A DNA stretch of 64,000 bases, taken from positions 1-64,000 of the forward strand of contig NZ_KB898629.1 in the NCBI RefSeq assembly GCF_000377705.1. The letters are read 5' to 3'. Below, in pieces: positions 52,812-60,993 of this stretch. Under the pieces are notes generated by a model that saw only the letters and a program-made list of their open reading frames with translations, made no database searches and was not told the DNA's origin. Position 1 is the first letter of the stretch. Each line of letters starts with the position of its first letter. Made by a program: the position numbers and the translations under genes. This DNA is from Salsuginibacillus kocurii DSM 18087. Its GTDB lineage: Bacteria > Bacillota > Bacilli > Bacillales > Marinococcaceae.

Positions 52812-53276
52812 ATGATAAAGATTACCCCAGGTACACGCACTGAGCGTTTCAAGGTGCATATCACCAGAGAAGACATCCAGCTCTTTGCCCGCAGTATAGG
52901 GTTTATGAGCGGCATTCATGTGGAAGAAGACGCGGCTCAAGCAGCAGGGTTTAGCAGTCTTGTAGCCCCGCCTACATACCCGGTCCTATGCTGGCACGAA
53001 GTTGAAGTGCCATGGCTTGCACGAATTACAGAACCACTTCTGCATGGCAAACAGTCGTTTCATTATGACTCTCCCATAACGGCAGGAAATACGTATGTTT
53101 GTCAATTACAGCTTGTAAACGCTACCCAGCGTTTCCGCGGAGAAGGGCAGTTGATGACAAGGCTTGAACAGCGATTAGAAGGGTTTAGAAAAGATGAACA
53201 ATCGGAGCGGGTATTTACGGCTGATTCAACGTTTATTTCGTTTCAGCAAAACCTGAAGATTGAAAAGGAGATGTAG
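52812..53276 (+). CDS. MaoC-like hydratase/dehydratase subunit, FAS1-like N-terminal type
   Basis: The 154-residue single hot-dog domain protein contains DIQLFARSIGFMSGIHVEED and LVAPPTYPVLCWHEVEVPW, typical of the non-catalytic or N-terminal half of (R)-specific enoyl hydratases of the MaoC superfamily. It ends three bases before the next subunit starts. The two probably form a heterodimer that hydrates enoyl-CoA or dehydrates 3-hydroxyacyl-CoA in the same pathway as the ligase and thiolase. AGGAGAGG precedes the ATG. Confidence 0.8.
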   Translation: MIKITPGTRTERFKVHITREDIQLFARSIGFMSGIHVEEDAAQAAGFSSLVAPPTYPVLCWHEVEVPWLARITEPLLHGKQSFHYDSPITAGNTYVCQLQLVNATQRFRGEGQLMTRLEQRLEGFRKDEQSERVFTADSTFISFQQNLKIEKEM

Positions 53277-53278
53277 CC

Positions 53279-53680
53279 ATGGAGCAGCTAGAAAAAGAAG
53301 CCGTCATTGGGCCGCTCTACAGTGAGGCGTTTGATAAGAAGCAACTGAACGCGTATGCGTCAGCATCGGCTGACAAGAATCCAATTCATCTCGACGAAAA
53401 AGCCGCTCAAGCGGCAGGTTTTGATAAAGAAATAGCACACGGCATGCTCGTAATGGCAGCAGCCCATGCCGCGTTGAATCGGGAACTTAACCGTGTTTCA
53501 ATTGTGGATTCGTATGAGACCCGCTTTTATAACCCGCTTTATGCCGGGGGGCAGCTTACGTTCTGGTTTGTGGTGAAAGCAAGCGAAGAAAACAACGCTC
53601 TCGTTTCGTTTCAGTATGTTGGCAAGGACCAACAAGATAGACGAATTGTCACTGGCAAGATCGTACTCCGCTTTTTATAA
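53279..53680 (+). CDS. MaoC-like hydratase/dehydratase, catalytic subunit
   Basis: The 133-residue protein has the hydratase-2 signature: YASASADKNPIHLDEKAAQ with the catalytic Asp and His, followed by AGFDKEIAHGMLVMAAAHAA. It pairs with the preceding non-catalytic hot-dog subunit. AAGGAGATG gives the start. A 218-bp gap with no clear terminator follows before the ECF genes. Confidence 0.85.
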   Translation: MEQLEKEAVIGPLYSEAFDKKQLNAYASASADKNPIHLDEKAAQAAGFDKEIAHGMLVMAAAHAALNRELNRVSIVDSYETRFYNPLYAGGQLTFWFVVKASEENNALVSFQYVGKDQQDRRIVTGKIVLRFL

Positions 53681-53898
53681 AAAACTCTCTTAAAAAGACG
53701 TTATTGCTTACGGCCGTTACTATGCAAGGAATGGCCGAGCTTCCTGCGAGCAGCACGCCGAACGAGCGGCCATGGAAGGAAGAGTACTACTACATGTAAT
53801 AGGGCCATGTGAAACCTGTCGTTCAGGCAAGCGGCGTTCCCGTGCATAAGAGCTGGCCCGCCGGCCGTCATGCTATAACTATAAAGAAGGTTGATACC
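53681..53898. other. Gap between hydratase and EcfA1 genes
   Basis: This moderately GC-rich stretch shows no clear terminator and no BirA-type site. The upstream part of the EcfA1 frame (from GTG 53809) runs through it without a ribosome site. Confidence 0.35.
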
Positions 53899-54711
53899 GT
53901 GCTTACATTTACAAATGTATCATTTACCTATCCAGGAGGCCGTCACGTACTGAATGACCTGACATTTCATGTCCAAAAAGGGGAATTCATCAGCATCGTT
54001 GGGCCGAACGGGTGCGGCAAATCAACAGCAGCGAGATTAATGAATGGGTTGTTACTGCCGACAAGCGGAAGCATCCATGTAGACGGGTTTCAGCTAACAA
54101 CAGCAAGTCTACAAGACGTTCGGCAAATGGTGGGCATGGTGTTTCAAAATCCAGAAGACCAACTCATTACGACCACCGTCTTTGATGAACTCATTTTCGG
54201 ACTTGAGAACATAGCGTGTCCGCGCGAGGAAATGGATGAACGGGCAGAAAGAGCGCTACGGCAGGTAGGAATGGAGCACTTCAAAGATCGACAGCCTCAT
54301 CAGTTATCAGGCGGCCAAAAACAGCGGGTAGCGATTGCTGCAGTACTTGCCATGCGGCCAAACGTACTCATTTTTGACGAAGTTACTTCGATGCTGGACC
54401 CAGCCGGCAAACAGCAGGTGATGGAGTTGATGAAAGCATTGCATGAGGACGGGTTTACCGTTATCAATATTACACATTGCATGGAGGAAGTGCTCTTTTC
54501 TTCGCGTGTGCTGCTTTTGGACCAGGGAGTTGTACAGGTAGACGAGCCATCCAAAGAGTTGCTGCAACAACCTGGCACCCTGCGTGAACATCAGCTGGAA
54601 GCTCCATTTGTTGTTCGAGCCAATGAATCGCTGCGGCAAGCAGGTCTGCCGCTCCCCGTCGGCATTACGACATACGAAGGATTGGTGGAAGCATTATGCA
54701 ACTTGAATTAA
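53899..54711 (+). CDS. ecfA1: ECF transporter ATPase EcfA1
   Basis: The 270-residue ABC ATPase has Walker A GPNGCGKSTAARLMNG, the Q-loop in MVFQNPEDQLITTTVFDE, signature LSGGQKQRVAIAAVLAM and Walker B NVLIFDEVTSMLD. FQNPEDQ is typical of ECF ATPases. GTG 53899 was chosen because AAGAAGG lies eight bases upstream and the family starts at this point. It overlaps EcfA2 by 16 bases. Together with EcfA2 and EcfT it energises an S component. Confidence 0.92.
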   Translation: MLTFTNVSFTYPGGRHVLNDLTFHVQKGEFISIVGPNGCGKSTAARLMNGLLLPTSGSIHVDGFQLTTASLQDVRQMVGMVFQNPEDQLITTTVFDELIFGLENIACPREEMDERAERALRQVGMEHFKDRQPHQLSGGQKQRVAIAAVLAMRPNVLIFDEVTSMLDPAGKQQVMELMKALHEDGFTVINITHCMEEVLFSSRVLLLDQGVVQVDEPSKELLQQPGTLREHQLEAPFVVRANESLRQAGLPLPVGITTYEGLVEALCNLN

Positions 54712-55562
54712 AAGAGGTCAGCTATTTCTATCATGAAATGGGGGCAGAAATGAAGGGGCCGGCGGTAGATGCCATTTCTTTAACCATTCCACCGGGGCAG
54801 TGGTTGTCAGTGATCGGTCATACCGGCTCCGGAAAGTCAACGCTCGTTCGCCTGCTAAAAGGATTGCTTCAACCTGCGGCAGGTACTATTTCACTTGACG
54901 GGGACGTGGTCGCTTCAGCGCAACAAGGGAATATCCTTTCAACGATCGGCTTTGTTTTTCAACGACCGGAACATCAATTGTTTGAGTCTACCGTACACAA
55001 AGATCTCAGTTTTGGCCCCAAACAGTTGGGCTGGAAGAAGAAACGAATTGAACAAGCGATCCGTGAAGCTCTCCTGGCAGTGGGCTTACATGATGCATAC
55101 CTTGAGCGGGCACCATTTCATTTAAGTGGTGGGGAAAAGCGGCGAGTTGCGCTGGCTGGTGTTCTGGCGATGGACCCGCGCGTTCTTATTCTAGATGAAC
55201 CAACCGCCGGCCTGGACCCAAAAGGAAAAACTGAAATGTTGCAAATGATTGATAACTGGCGCCGGCAAACGAAGCGGACCGTCATATTGGTCTCTCACCA
55301 TATGAATGATGTGGCTGAGTTCTCCGATTCTGTTGCTCTTTTACAGAATGGAACACTAATGGCACACGCCGATCCGGTCACGCTGTTTCTAAAGCAGGGT
55401 GAACTGCTCCGGCAGGCCGGCCTGAATGTGCCCGACTGTGTGAAATTGATTAAAGGGCTGGAACAGGCAAGCGGGAAACAAATCCCGCTCCGTACGTTGC
55501 AAGAACAACACGTCTTTACACAAATCAAAACGATATTCAGCAAGCAAACGAGGCATGCGTAA
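54696..55562 (+). CDS. ecfA2: ECF transporter ATPase EcfA2
   Basis: The 288-residue ABC ATPase has Walker A GHTGSGKSTLVRLLKG, FVFQRPEHQLFESTVHKDLS, the signature LSGGEKRRVALAGVLAMD and Walker B VLILDEPTAGLDPKG. The C-terminal extension after the D-loop fits EcfA2. The start ATG lies inside the EcfA1 end, and the stop overlaps EcfT by one base (TAATG), so the three are coupled. Confidence 0.93.
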   Translation: MQLELKEVSYFYHEMGAEMKGPAVDAISLTIPPGQWLSVIGHTGSGKSTLVRLLKGLLQPAAGTISLDGDVVASAQQGNILSTIGFVFQRPEHQLFESTVHKDLSFGPKQLGWKKKRIEQAIREALLAVGLHDAYLERAPFHLSGGEKRRVALAGVLAMDPRVLILDEPTAGLDPKGKTEMLQMIDNWRRQTKRTVILVSHHMNDVAEFSDSVALLQNGTLMAHADPVTLFLKQGELLRQAGLNVPDCVKLIKGLEQASGKQIPLRTLQEQHVFTQIKTIFSKQTRHA

Positions 55563-56380
55563 TGGCAAACGTATTAGTTGGACAATATGTACAAGGACAA
55601 TCAGTTTTTCACACGCTCGACCCGCGCACGAAAGTGATGAGCATATTTTCGTTTATGGTAGCCATTTTGTTTGTCGATGATGTTGTGGGCTATGTAACAG
55701 CCGCTTTAATTGTAGCGGGGGCTGTTGTAGCGAGCCGTATTCCACTTCGCTTTTTCTTCAAAGGGCTGCGCCCGATGCTATTCTTTTTGCTCGTTCTCGT
55801 TATGTTTCACATCGTATTTAGCCAAGGGCAGCAACCGCTTTTTACCTTGGGTTGGTTTACAGTATATGTGGAAGGGATAAAGTCCGGGATGGAAATGCTC
55901 GTGCGGATTGTGTTGTTAGTAGTTATGGCCTCCATTTTAACCCTTACGACAAAGCCGCTCGACTTATCTTTTGCGCTTGCCAAGCTGTGGCAGCCGCTCG
56001 AACGTCTCCATCTGCCCGTCCAGCAAATCTCTCTCATGGTCTCGCTAGCGCTTCGCTTCATTCCTACGCTGCTCCAAGAAGCTGAAAAGATCATCGAAGC
56101 TCAAAAAGCACGGGGCGCGACGTTTGCTGACAAAAATCTGTTCAAACGAGTCTATCTTTATGTTCCCGTATTGATCCCGCTGATTATATCTTCGCTGCAG
56201 CGAGCGGAACAATTAACGGATGCCATTGATTCCCGTGCGTACGGGACGGGGGCGAAACGTACGACTTATCGTACTCTTCAGTATACGCGTTTGGATTATA
56301 TGATGTTGGTTTTATTTGCTGGGTTTATTGTTTTGCTTGTAGGTGATTCAGTTCTAGAGGCCTGGTTTTTGAGACGGTAG
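55562..56380 (+). CDS. ecfT: ECF transporter transmembrane component EcfT
   Basis: The 272-residue membrane protein begins MANVLVGQYVQGQSVFHTLD followed by PRTKV, the usual EcfT start. The coupling-helix motifs ARG appear in the cytoplasmic loop (IIEAQKARGATFADK, then AIDSRAYGTG). It forms the scaffold linking EcfA1/A2 to an S component, here most simply BioY encoded upstream. It has the standard length. The operon ends here; no strong terminator was seen directly after it. Confidence 0.92.
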   Translation: MANVLVGQYVQGQSVFHTLDPRTKVMSIFSFMVAILFVDDVVGYVTAALIVAGAVVASRIPLRFFFKGLRPMLFFLLVLVMFHIVFSQGQQPLFTLGWFTVYVEGIKSGMEMLVRIVLLVVMASILTLTTKPLDLSFALAKLWQPLERLHLPVQQISLMVSLALRFIPTLLQEAEKIIEAQKARGATFADKNLFKRVYLYVPVLIPLIISSLQRAEQLTDAIDSRAYGTGAKRTTYRTLQYTRLDYMMLVLFAGFIVLLVGDSVLEAWFLRR

Positions 56381-56580
56381 GCGTTTCTCCCTGTAGTGGG
56401 TAAAAAATAATACATGAAAAGTTCATTTCTGTTTTCTCATACACCTCTTCGCCCTTGGGCGCATACAGTAGATGAAAAGCTTTAAACGAAGCACAGATGG
56501 TTGAACAGAAGGTGGTGATATAAGCCAAAGCCCAACGTTTAAGCACGATTGTTGTTTTTTACTAACTATTGAATCAATGT
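56381..56580. other. Intergenic region after ecfT
   Basis: No credible gene is present. Short frames on both strands lack ribosome sites. It leads into the dispersed repeat copy B. Confidence 0.35.
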
Positions 56581-56826
56581 CATAATTCAAAATAATGTAT
56601 TCAAATCGGAAAAATGAATGTGATCTTCACTTCAGACGGACGCTTTCCCGAGGGCTTGTCTTCAGCTAACTTTTTCGATGTAACCATGCGAAAAAGTGGA
56701 TCTTCAGACTGCGCGTTATCCTCTGGGAGTCGCCGTCTTACGTTTCAGTGACTTTTGGAATGCCGTATAGTAAAAAATTTGTATTATTCGTTTTATTGTT
56801 CATGAAACGTCATTATGAAATTGATT
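56581..56826 (-). repeat. Dispersed ~250-bp repeat, copy B (inverted partner of 8328-8581)
   Basis: Its reverse complement aligns with 8328-8581 from end to end by eye, with scattered substitutions and few gaps. Conserved blocks include the ACGGACGCTTTCCCGAGGGC end, the inner hairpin (CTTTTTCG/CGAAAAAG) and TCCTCTGGGAGTCGCCGTC. It lies in a 790-bp gene-free gap. Confidence 0.85.
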
Positions 56827-56994
56827 CTATTTATAAAAAATTGTGCTAGACATAGGAGGTTGCCATCATCTATAATGACACTAGGTTTTGCACAAGGGAA
56901 AAACTTCATAGGAATCTCTTTCTAAACAAGAAGGTAAAACAATTGCCTGCATCAACAAAGGGAACATAATTGAATGTTTAACTTTTTTGTATCT

Positions 56995-57123
56995 AAAAGT
57001 TGGTCTGGGGCAAATTACTTCGCTCTGGACAAAACTAGGTGCTATGTAATATAAATAATGGTTTGAACCTATTTTTTTTCGATAAAAGTTGCCTTTGCGC
57101 AAATTACTTGTCCTATACAAAAA
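56995..57123 (+). promoter_or_regulatory. Two ~40-bp direct repeats resembling MntR operators
   Basis: Positions 56995-57034 and 57084-57123 share AAAAGTT, then GCAAATTACTT at the same spacing and ACAAAA at the end. On the minus strand the second reads TTTGCGCAAAGGCAACTTT, 14 of 19 matches to the Bacillus subtilis mntH MntR box as I recall it. They lie 46-175 bp before a metal ABC transporter operon. Confidence 0.55.
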
Positions 57124-57169
57124 ATAGCTGACTTTTATTGACGAAGCAGGCGAAAAAGGAGGCTTTATT

Positions 57170-57925
57170 ATGACATCTGCAGTGCAAGTAAAAAACTTGT
57201 CCGTTACGTATCACGGGCATACTGCGCTTGAGAATATATCTTTTGATGCTTCTCCGCAACAATTAGTAGGGATTATTGGACCGAATGGGGCCGGTAAATC
57301 AACCCTGATTAAAGCGATGTTAGGCATGGTTCGTAAAAACCATGGAGAAGTGACGGTTTTTGGAAAGTCGATTTCCAAAGTGAGAAAGCAAATTGCTTAT
57401 GTTCCGCAGCGCAGCATGATTGATTTTGATTTTCCTGTATTGGTAGAGGATGTTGTGCTGATGGGAAGTTATCCTCATTTAAAATGGTGGAAACGACCGG
57501 GCAAGAATGAGCGCAAACAGGCGCTGGACTCGTTAACGCAAGTTGGCATGATCGATTACCGGAAGCGCCAAATTGGTGAATTATCCGGAGGCCAACAGCA
57601 GCGCGTCTTTTTAGCCCGGGCTTTGGCGCAGGGAGGAGACATTCTCTTTTTGGATGAACCGTTTGCCGGCATTGATATTTCTTCAGAAAATATCATCATT
57701 GAATTGTTAGGAAAGCTGCGAGACGAAGGGAAAACCATTTTTGTCGTTCACCATGACCTCAGTAAAGTGGATAAATATTTTGATAGCCTGATGTTATTAA
57801 ATAAGACACTGATTGGCTTTGGGGAAAAGGAGAAGGTCTTTCAGCCCGAGTTGGTGAGCAGAGCATATAACGGCAATATTGCGTTGTTGTCTGATAAAGA
57901 TGGCAAGGTGGTGGTGACCGGATAA
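57170..57925 (+). CDS. Manganese/zinc ABC transporter ATP-binding protein (MntB-like)
   Basis: The 251-residue ATPase closely resembles MntB-type proteins: Walker A GPNGAGKSTLIKAMLGMV, the family phrase AYVPQRSMIDFDFP, DVVLMGSYPHLKWWKRP, the signature LSGGQQQRVFLARALAQ and Walker B ILFLDEPFAGID, then VVHHDLSKVDKYFD. AAGGAGG precedes the ATG. It overlaps the permease by one base. The upstream MntR-like repeats and the ligands in the binding protein favour manganese. Confidence 0.92.
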   Translation: MTSAVQVKNLSVTYHGHTALENISFDASPQQLVGIIGPNGAGKSTLIKAMLGMVRKNHGEVTVFGKSISKVRKQIAYVPQRSMIDFDFPVLVEDVVLMGSYPHLKWWKRPGKNERKQALDSLTQVGMIDYRKRQIGELSGGQQQRVFLARALAQGGDILFLDEPFAGIDISSENIIIELLGKLRDEGKTIFVVHHDLSKVDKYFDSLMLLNKTLIGFGEKEKVFQPELVSRAYNGNIALLSDKDGKVVVTG

Positions 57926-58794
57926 TGGAGGAGCTCAGCTACTTTTTAGAAGCAGTAAGCACGTATACCTTTTTACAAAATGGCTTGATTGCAGGGGCCT
58001 TAGTAGGGGTTCTTTGCGGTGTTGTCGGCTGTTTTATCATTTTAAGAGGCATGGCGTTAATGGGCGAAGCGATCTCGCATGCCGTCCTGCCCGGTGTTGT
58101 CATCTCTTATATGTTAGGAAGCAGTGGGTTTTTTATCGGTGCTGTAGCTACCGGGGCTCTGGCTGCTTTAGGGATTGGCTTTATTAGTCAAAACAGCAAA
58201 GTAAAAGATGATTCCGCCATCGGGATTTTGTTGACGGCTACATTTGCCCTTGGAATTGTCATGGTAACCACGCTCAGCGGAACCAGTATAGATGTGTGGC
58301 ACATTTTGTTCGGAAATGTTCTAGCTGTCTCACGCCAGGACCTGTGGGTGACCTTAGGGATCACGGTCGTTGTCCTGCTGGCTATTATGCTGTTTTATAA
58401 ACAATTAGTATTAAGTACATTTGATCCCACGATGGCACAAGCAATTGGTCTGCCAACCAAACTTATTCATTATATTCTTATGATTGTGCTCTCTCTTGTT
58501 ACGGTCGCATCTTTAAACACAGTGGGAATTATTCTGGTCGTTGCCATGCTGATCACTCCAGGGGCGACTGCCTATTTGCTAACGGAACGGCTGCCGGTTA
58601 TGTTGGTGTTATCCTCGTTGTTCGGCGTTATTTCAGCCGTGAGCGGCGTCTATTTCTCCTATATTTATGATGTAGCAACAGGAGCATCCATTGTTGTTGT
58701 GGCATCGATCTTATTTACGCTGGCCTTTTTCTTCTCACCGAAGCAAGGCGTGGCACTTCGGTGGTACAAAAAGCTATCTACAGGTAGAGCTTAA
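57925..58794 (+). CDS. Manganese/zinc ABC transporter permease
   Basis: The 289-residue protein has about eight or nine spans and the ABC-3 family features GVLCGVVGCFIILRGMALMG followed by EAISHAVLPGVVI, DSAIGILLTATFALGIV and the C-terminal VGIILVVAMLITPGATAYLL. It forms the homodimeric channel for a divalent cation. It is translated from an ATG overlapping the ATPase stop codon. A 51-bp gap separates it from the binding protein gene. Confidence 0.92.
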   Translation: MEELSYFLEAVSTYTFLQNGLIAGALVGVLCGVVGCFIILRGMALMGEAISHAVLPGVVISYMLGSSGFFIGAVATGALAALGIGFISQNSKVKDDSAIGILLTATFALGIVMVTTLSGTSIDVWHILFGNVLAVSRQDLWVTLGITVVVLLAIMLFYKQLVLSTFDPTMAQAIGLPTKLIHYILMIVLSLVTVASLNTVGIILVVAMLITPGATAYLLTERLPVMLVLSSLFGVISAVSGVYFSYIYDVATGASIVVVASILFTLAFFFSPKQGVALRWYKKLSTGRA

Positions 58795-58845
58795 CCGCTC
58801 GCCTGTTGTTATAGAAAAATAAGCAGTAAGGAGAGGAGAATCAAC

Positions 58846-59817
58846 ATGAGTAACACAAAGCCTTTTTTTAAGATGCTCGGGTTACCACTTGCCTTGAGCT
58901 TCATTCTTATCGGGTGTGGAGAAGAAACGGACAGCCCAGAAAATGAAGAAGTGGACGAAGGCGAAGAAGAAACTGGAGAAGAAGGTGAAGAAGCCGCGGA
59001 AGAAGAGCTTCAGATCACCACCAGTTTCTCTGTATTAGCCGATATCGTAGATCAGGTAGTAGGGGAGCGCGGAACGGTAGACTATATTGTCCCGCGTGGC
59101 GAAGAGCCTGAAGAGCATGAACCAACGCCTAGTGACTTTGAACAAGTAACTGATTCTGATCTGTTTATTCTTAATGGTCTTGGTTTAGAAAGCTGGTTAG
59201 AATCGTTAATGGATAATGTCACCGACACCTCGGCGGTGGAAGTGTCTGAAGGGATTACCCCTATTCCATTATCTGACGGAGACGTGGATGACCCACATGT
59301 ATGGCTGGATCCAACCTTAGTAAAAACACAAGTTGATAACATTGTGGAATACTTGGTTGAAGAAGATCCAGAAGGAGAAGACACATACACGGAAAACGCC
59401 GAACGTTTTAAAGAAGAGTTGGCGGAATTAGACGAGTGGATAGAAGAAGAGACTGAAAACATACCAGAAGAACACCGTTTCATTGCTATTAGTGAAGATG
59501 CTTTTGTCTATTTTGGCGAAGCATATAATTTTGAAACCGCAGGCATTTGGGAATTGAATGCTCACGAAGAAGGAACGCCGCAACAAATATCTAGGCTTGT
59601 TGATAGCTTAGAGGAGCAAGACGTGCCGTACGTCTTTATCGAAACGAGTGTAAGTCCTGACTATATGGAGTCCGTTTCGGATAGCTCCGGGGTGCCGATT
59701 TATGATGATGTTATTTATTCTGAAGCACTTGGTGAAGAAGGAAGCGGTGTAGATACGTACATTGATATGATGGAACATAATGTCAATGCATTTGTGGATG
59801 CACTAGGAGAGGAATAA
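58846..59817 (+). CDS. Metal-binding lipoprotein of a manganese-type ABC transporter
   Basis: The 323-residue cluster A-I binding protein has a signal peptide ending in the lipobox LIGC (Cys at about residue 24), then a Glu/Asp-rich linker of about 30 residues with no His-rich loop. The four likely metal ligands are His in GEEPEEHEPTPSDF, His in DDPHVWLDPT, Glu in AISEDAFVYFGEAY and Asp in IYDDVIYSEALG. Glu rather than His at the third position is the pattern of manganese binders such as PsaA/MntA, while zinc binders have His. AGGAGAGG precedes the ATG. Confidence 0.9.
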   Translation: MSNTKPFFKMLGLPLALSFILIGCGEETDSPENEEVDEGEEETGEEGEEAAEEELQITTSFSVLADIVDQVVGERGTVDYIVPRGEEPEEHEPTPSDFEQVTDSDLFILNGLGLESWLESLMDNVTDTSAVEVSEGITPIPLSDGDVDDPHVWLDPTLVKTQVDNIVEYLVEEDPEGEDTYTENAERFKEELAELDEWIEEETENIPEEHRFIAISEDAFVYFGEAYNFETAGIWELNAHEEGTPQQISRLVDSLEEQDVPYVFIETSVSPDYMESVSDSSGVPIYDDVIYSEALGEEGSGVDTYIDMMEHNVNAFVDALGEE

Positions 59818-59853
59818 ACAAATCTTGTTATGTTAAATAAAAAATAAGAAGTG

Positions 59854-59892
59854 AAACAGACCGGGGAATGCTATGCACCGGTCTGTTTTTTT
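59854..59892 (+). terminator. Intrinsic terminator of the metal transporter operon
   Basis: AAACAGACCGG pairs with CCGGTCTGTTT over the loop GGAATGCTATGCA, followed by a long T-run. Confidence 0.92.
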
Positions 59893-60004
59893 ATGGGGAA
59901 GTGTTACTACAATCAGGGAGCCGAGCAGATTCTTCTAGTTGAACGTACACTTTCAGCAGCTAGGCATATGATAGCTTTAGCACATTGAATAGGAGATGAT
60001 GAGA

Positions 60005-60907
60005 ATGTACTATGTTCCTTACATGGATCCTTATTTCGGCCAAATGGTCCCAGCGCCAGTTCAGCCAGAGTATATGGCGCGAACTCATCAAGAAGAAGGT
60101 CAACAAGTCGAAGCTGCTATACTTGCTGGGATCGAACGAGAAGCTTCTGCCATTGATCTCTATCGGCGCTTGGTTTCTCTTGCCCCAAACCAAACGCAGC
60201 GAAATGCCATACTCCATACGCTTGAAAACAAAACTAATCAGCTTCAGCAGTTTCAACATCTCTATGTCACACTTACAGGAAGAGCTCCAGACTATCAAAT
60301 TGAACAAGAAACGTTTCATTCCTTCAGGGAAGGTCTACAAAAGGCTAATCAAGCTGAAGCAGAAGGTCAGGAAGACTATCAAAAGGCTTGTTTACTTACA
60401 CAGCACCCCCTCGTGCGAGATGTATTTGTGCGAGCCTGTACAGCTGAAACCGACTATGCGGACCGCTTCAGACCTTATCACGAGCAAGCCTTGAAAGACT
60501 ATGGAAGCGCACCGTTTGTCGTGGATATTGAAGAGGCTACGACACAAAACAATACGTTTCGTACAGCATTATGGACAGGGGATCATTTACAATTAACAGT
60601 AATGAGTATCGAAGCAGGTGATGATATCGGGTTAGAAGTTCATCCAGACCATGACCAATTCCTGCGGGTGGAAGCAGGGCAAGGATTTGTACAAATGGGG
60701 GAACGTCAAGATCAACTGGACTTTGAAGCAGAAGTATATGCAGATTACGCCATCTTTGTCCCGGCGGGAAGCTGGCACAACCTAACGAATACGGGATATA
60801 GCCCGCTTAAACTGTACACGATTTATGCGCCGCCTGAACATCCCTACGGCACTGTTCATGAAACGAAAGCTATTGCCATGGCTGCAGAAGAAAATCACCA
60901 CTACTAG
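60005..60907 (+). CDS. Ferritin-like helical domain fused to a cupin domain
   Basis: The 300-residue protein begins with a Tyr/Pro-rich segment MYYVPYMDPYFGQMVPAP. A helical, ferritin-like region follows (AAILAGIEREASAIDLYRRL, then TLENKTNQLQQFQHLYV and TAETDYADRFRPYHEQ, with Glu, His and Asp spaced like metal ligands). A cupin is at residues 185-285 (GLEVHPDHDQFLRVEAGQG; FVPAGSWHNLTNTG) with His/Glu metal ligands. The N-terminus resembles spore-coat-associated proteins, but that is weak. ATG 60005 was chosen because AGGAG lies nine bases upstream. Function unknown; metal-dependent redox chemistry is possible. Confidence 0.75.
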   Translation: MYYVPYMDPYFGQMVPAPVQPEYMARTHQEEGQQVEAAILAGIEREASAIDLYRRLVSLAPNQTQRNAILHTLENKTNQLQQFQHLYVTLTGRAPDYQIEQETFHSFREGLQKANQAEAEGQEDYQKACLLTQHPLVRDVFVRACTAETDYADRFRPYHEQALKDYGSAPFVVDIEEATTQNNTFRTALWTGDHLQLTVMSIEAGDDIGLEVHPDHDQFLRVEAGQGFVQMGERQDQLDFEAEVYADYAIFVPAGSWHNLTNTGYSPLKLYTIYAPPEHPYGTVHETKAIAMAAEENHHY

Positions 60908-60939
60908 GGAGAAGGCGAATGTTCACGTTTCTCATTATA

Positions 60940-60973
60940 AAGAAACCCCGCTGGAAGCTCGGGGTTTCTGTTT
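60940..60973. terminator. Bidirectional intrinsic terminator
   Basis: AGAAACCCCG and CGGGGTTTCT form a 10-bp stem between convergent genes, with T-rich sequence to the right and A-rich sequence to the left. Confidence 0.85.
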
Positions 60974-60993
60974 GTTATTCAGCCTGCTGTCAG

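Noticed and set aside
53899-56380. Reading the ECF genes as a cobalt transporter (cbiOQ)
   Set aside because: There is no CbiM/CbiN or cobalamin gene nearby; BioY and a BirA-type site are upstream in the same direction, so biotin is the simpler reading.
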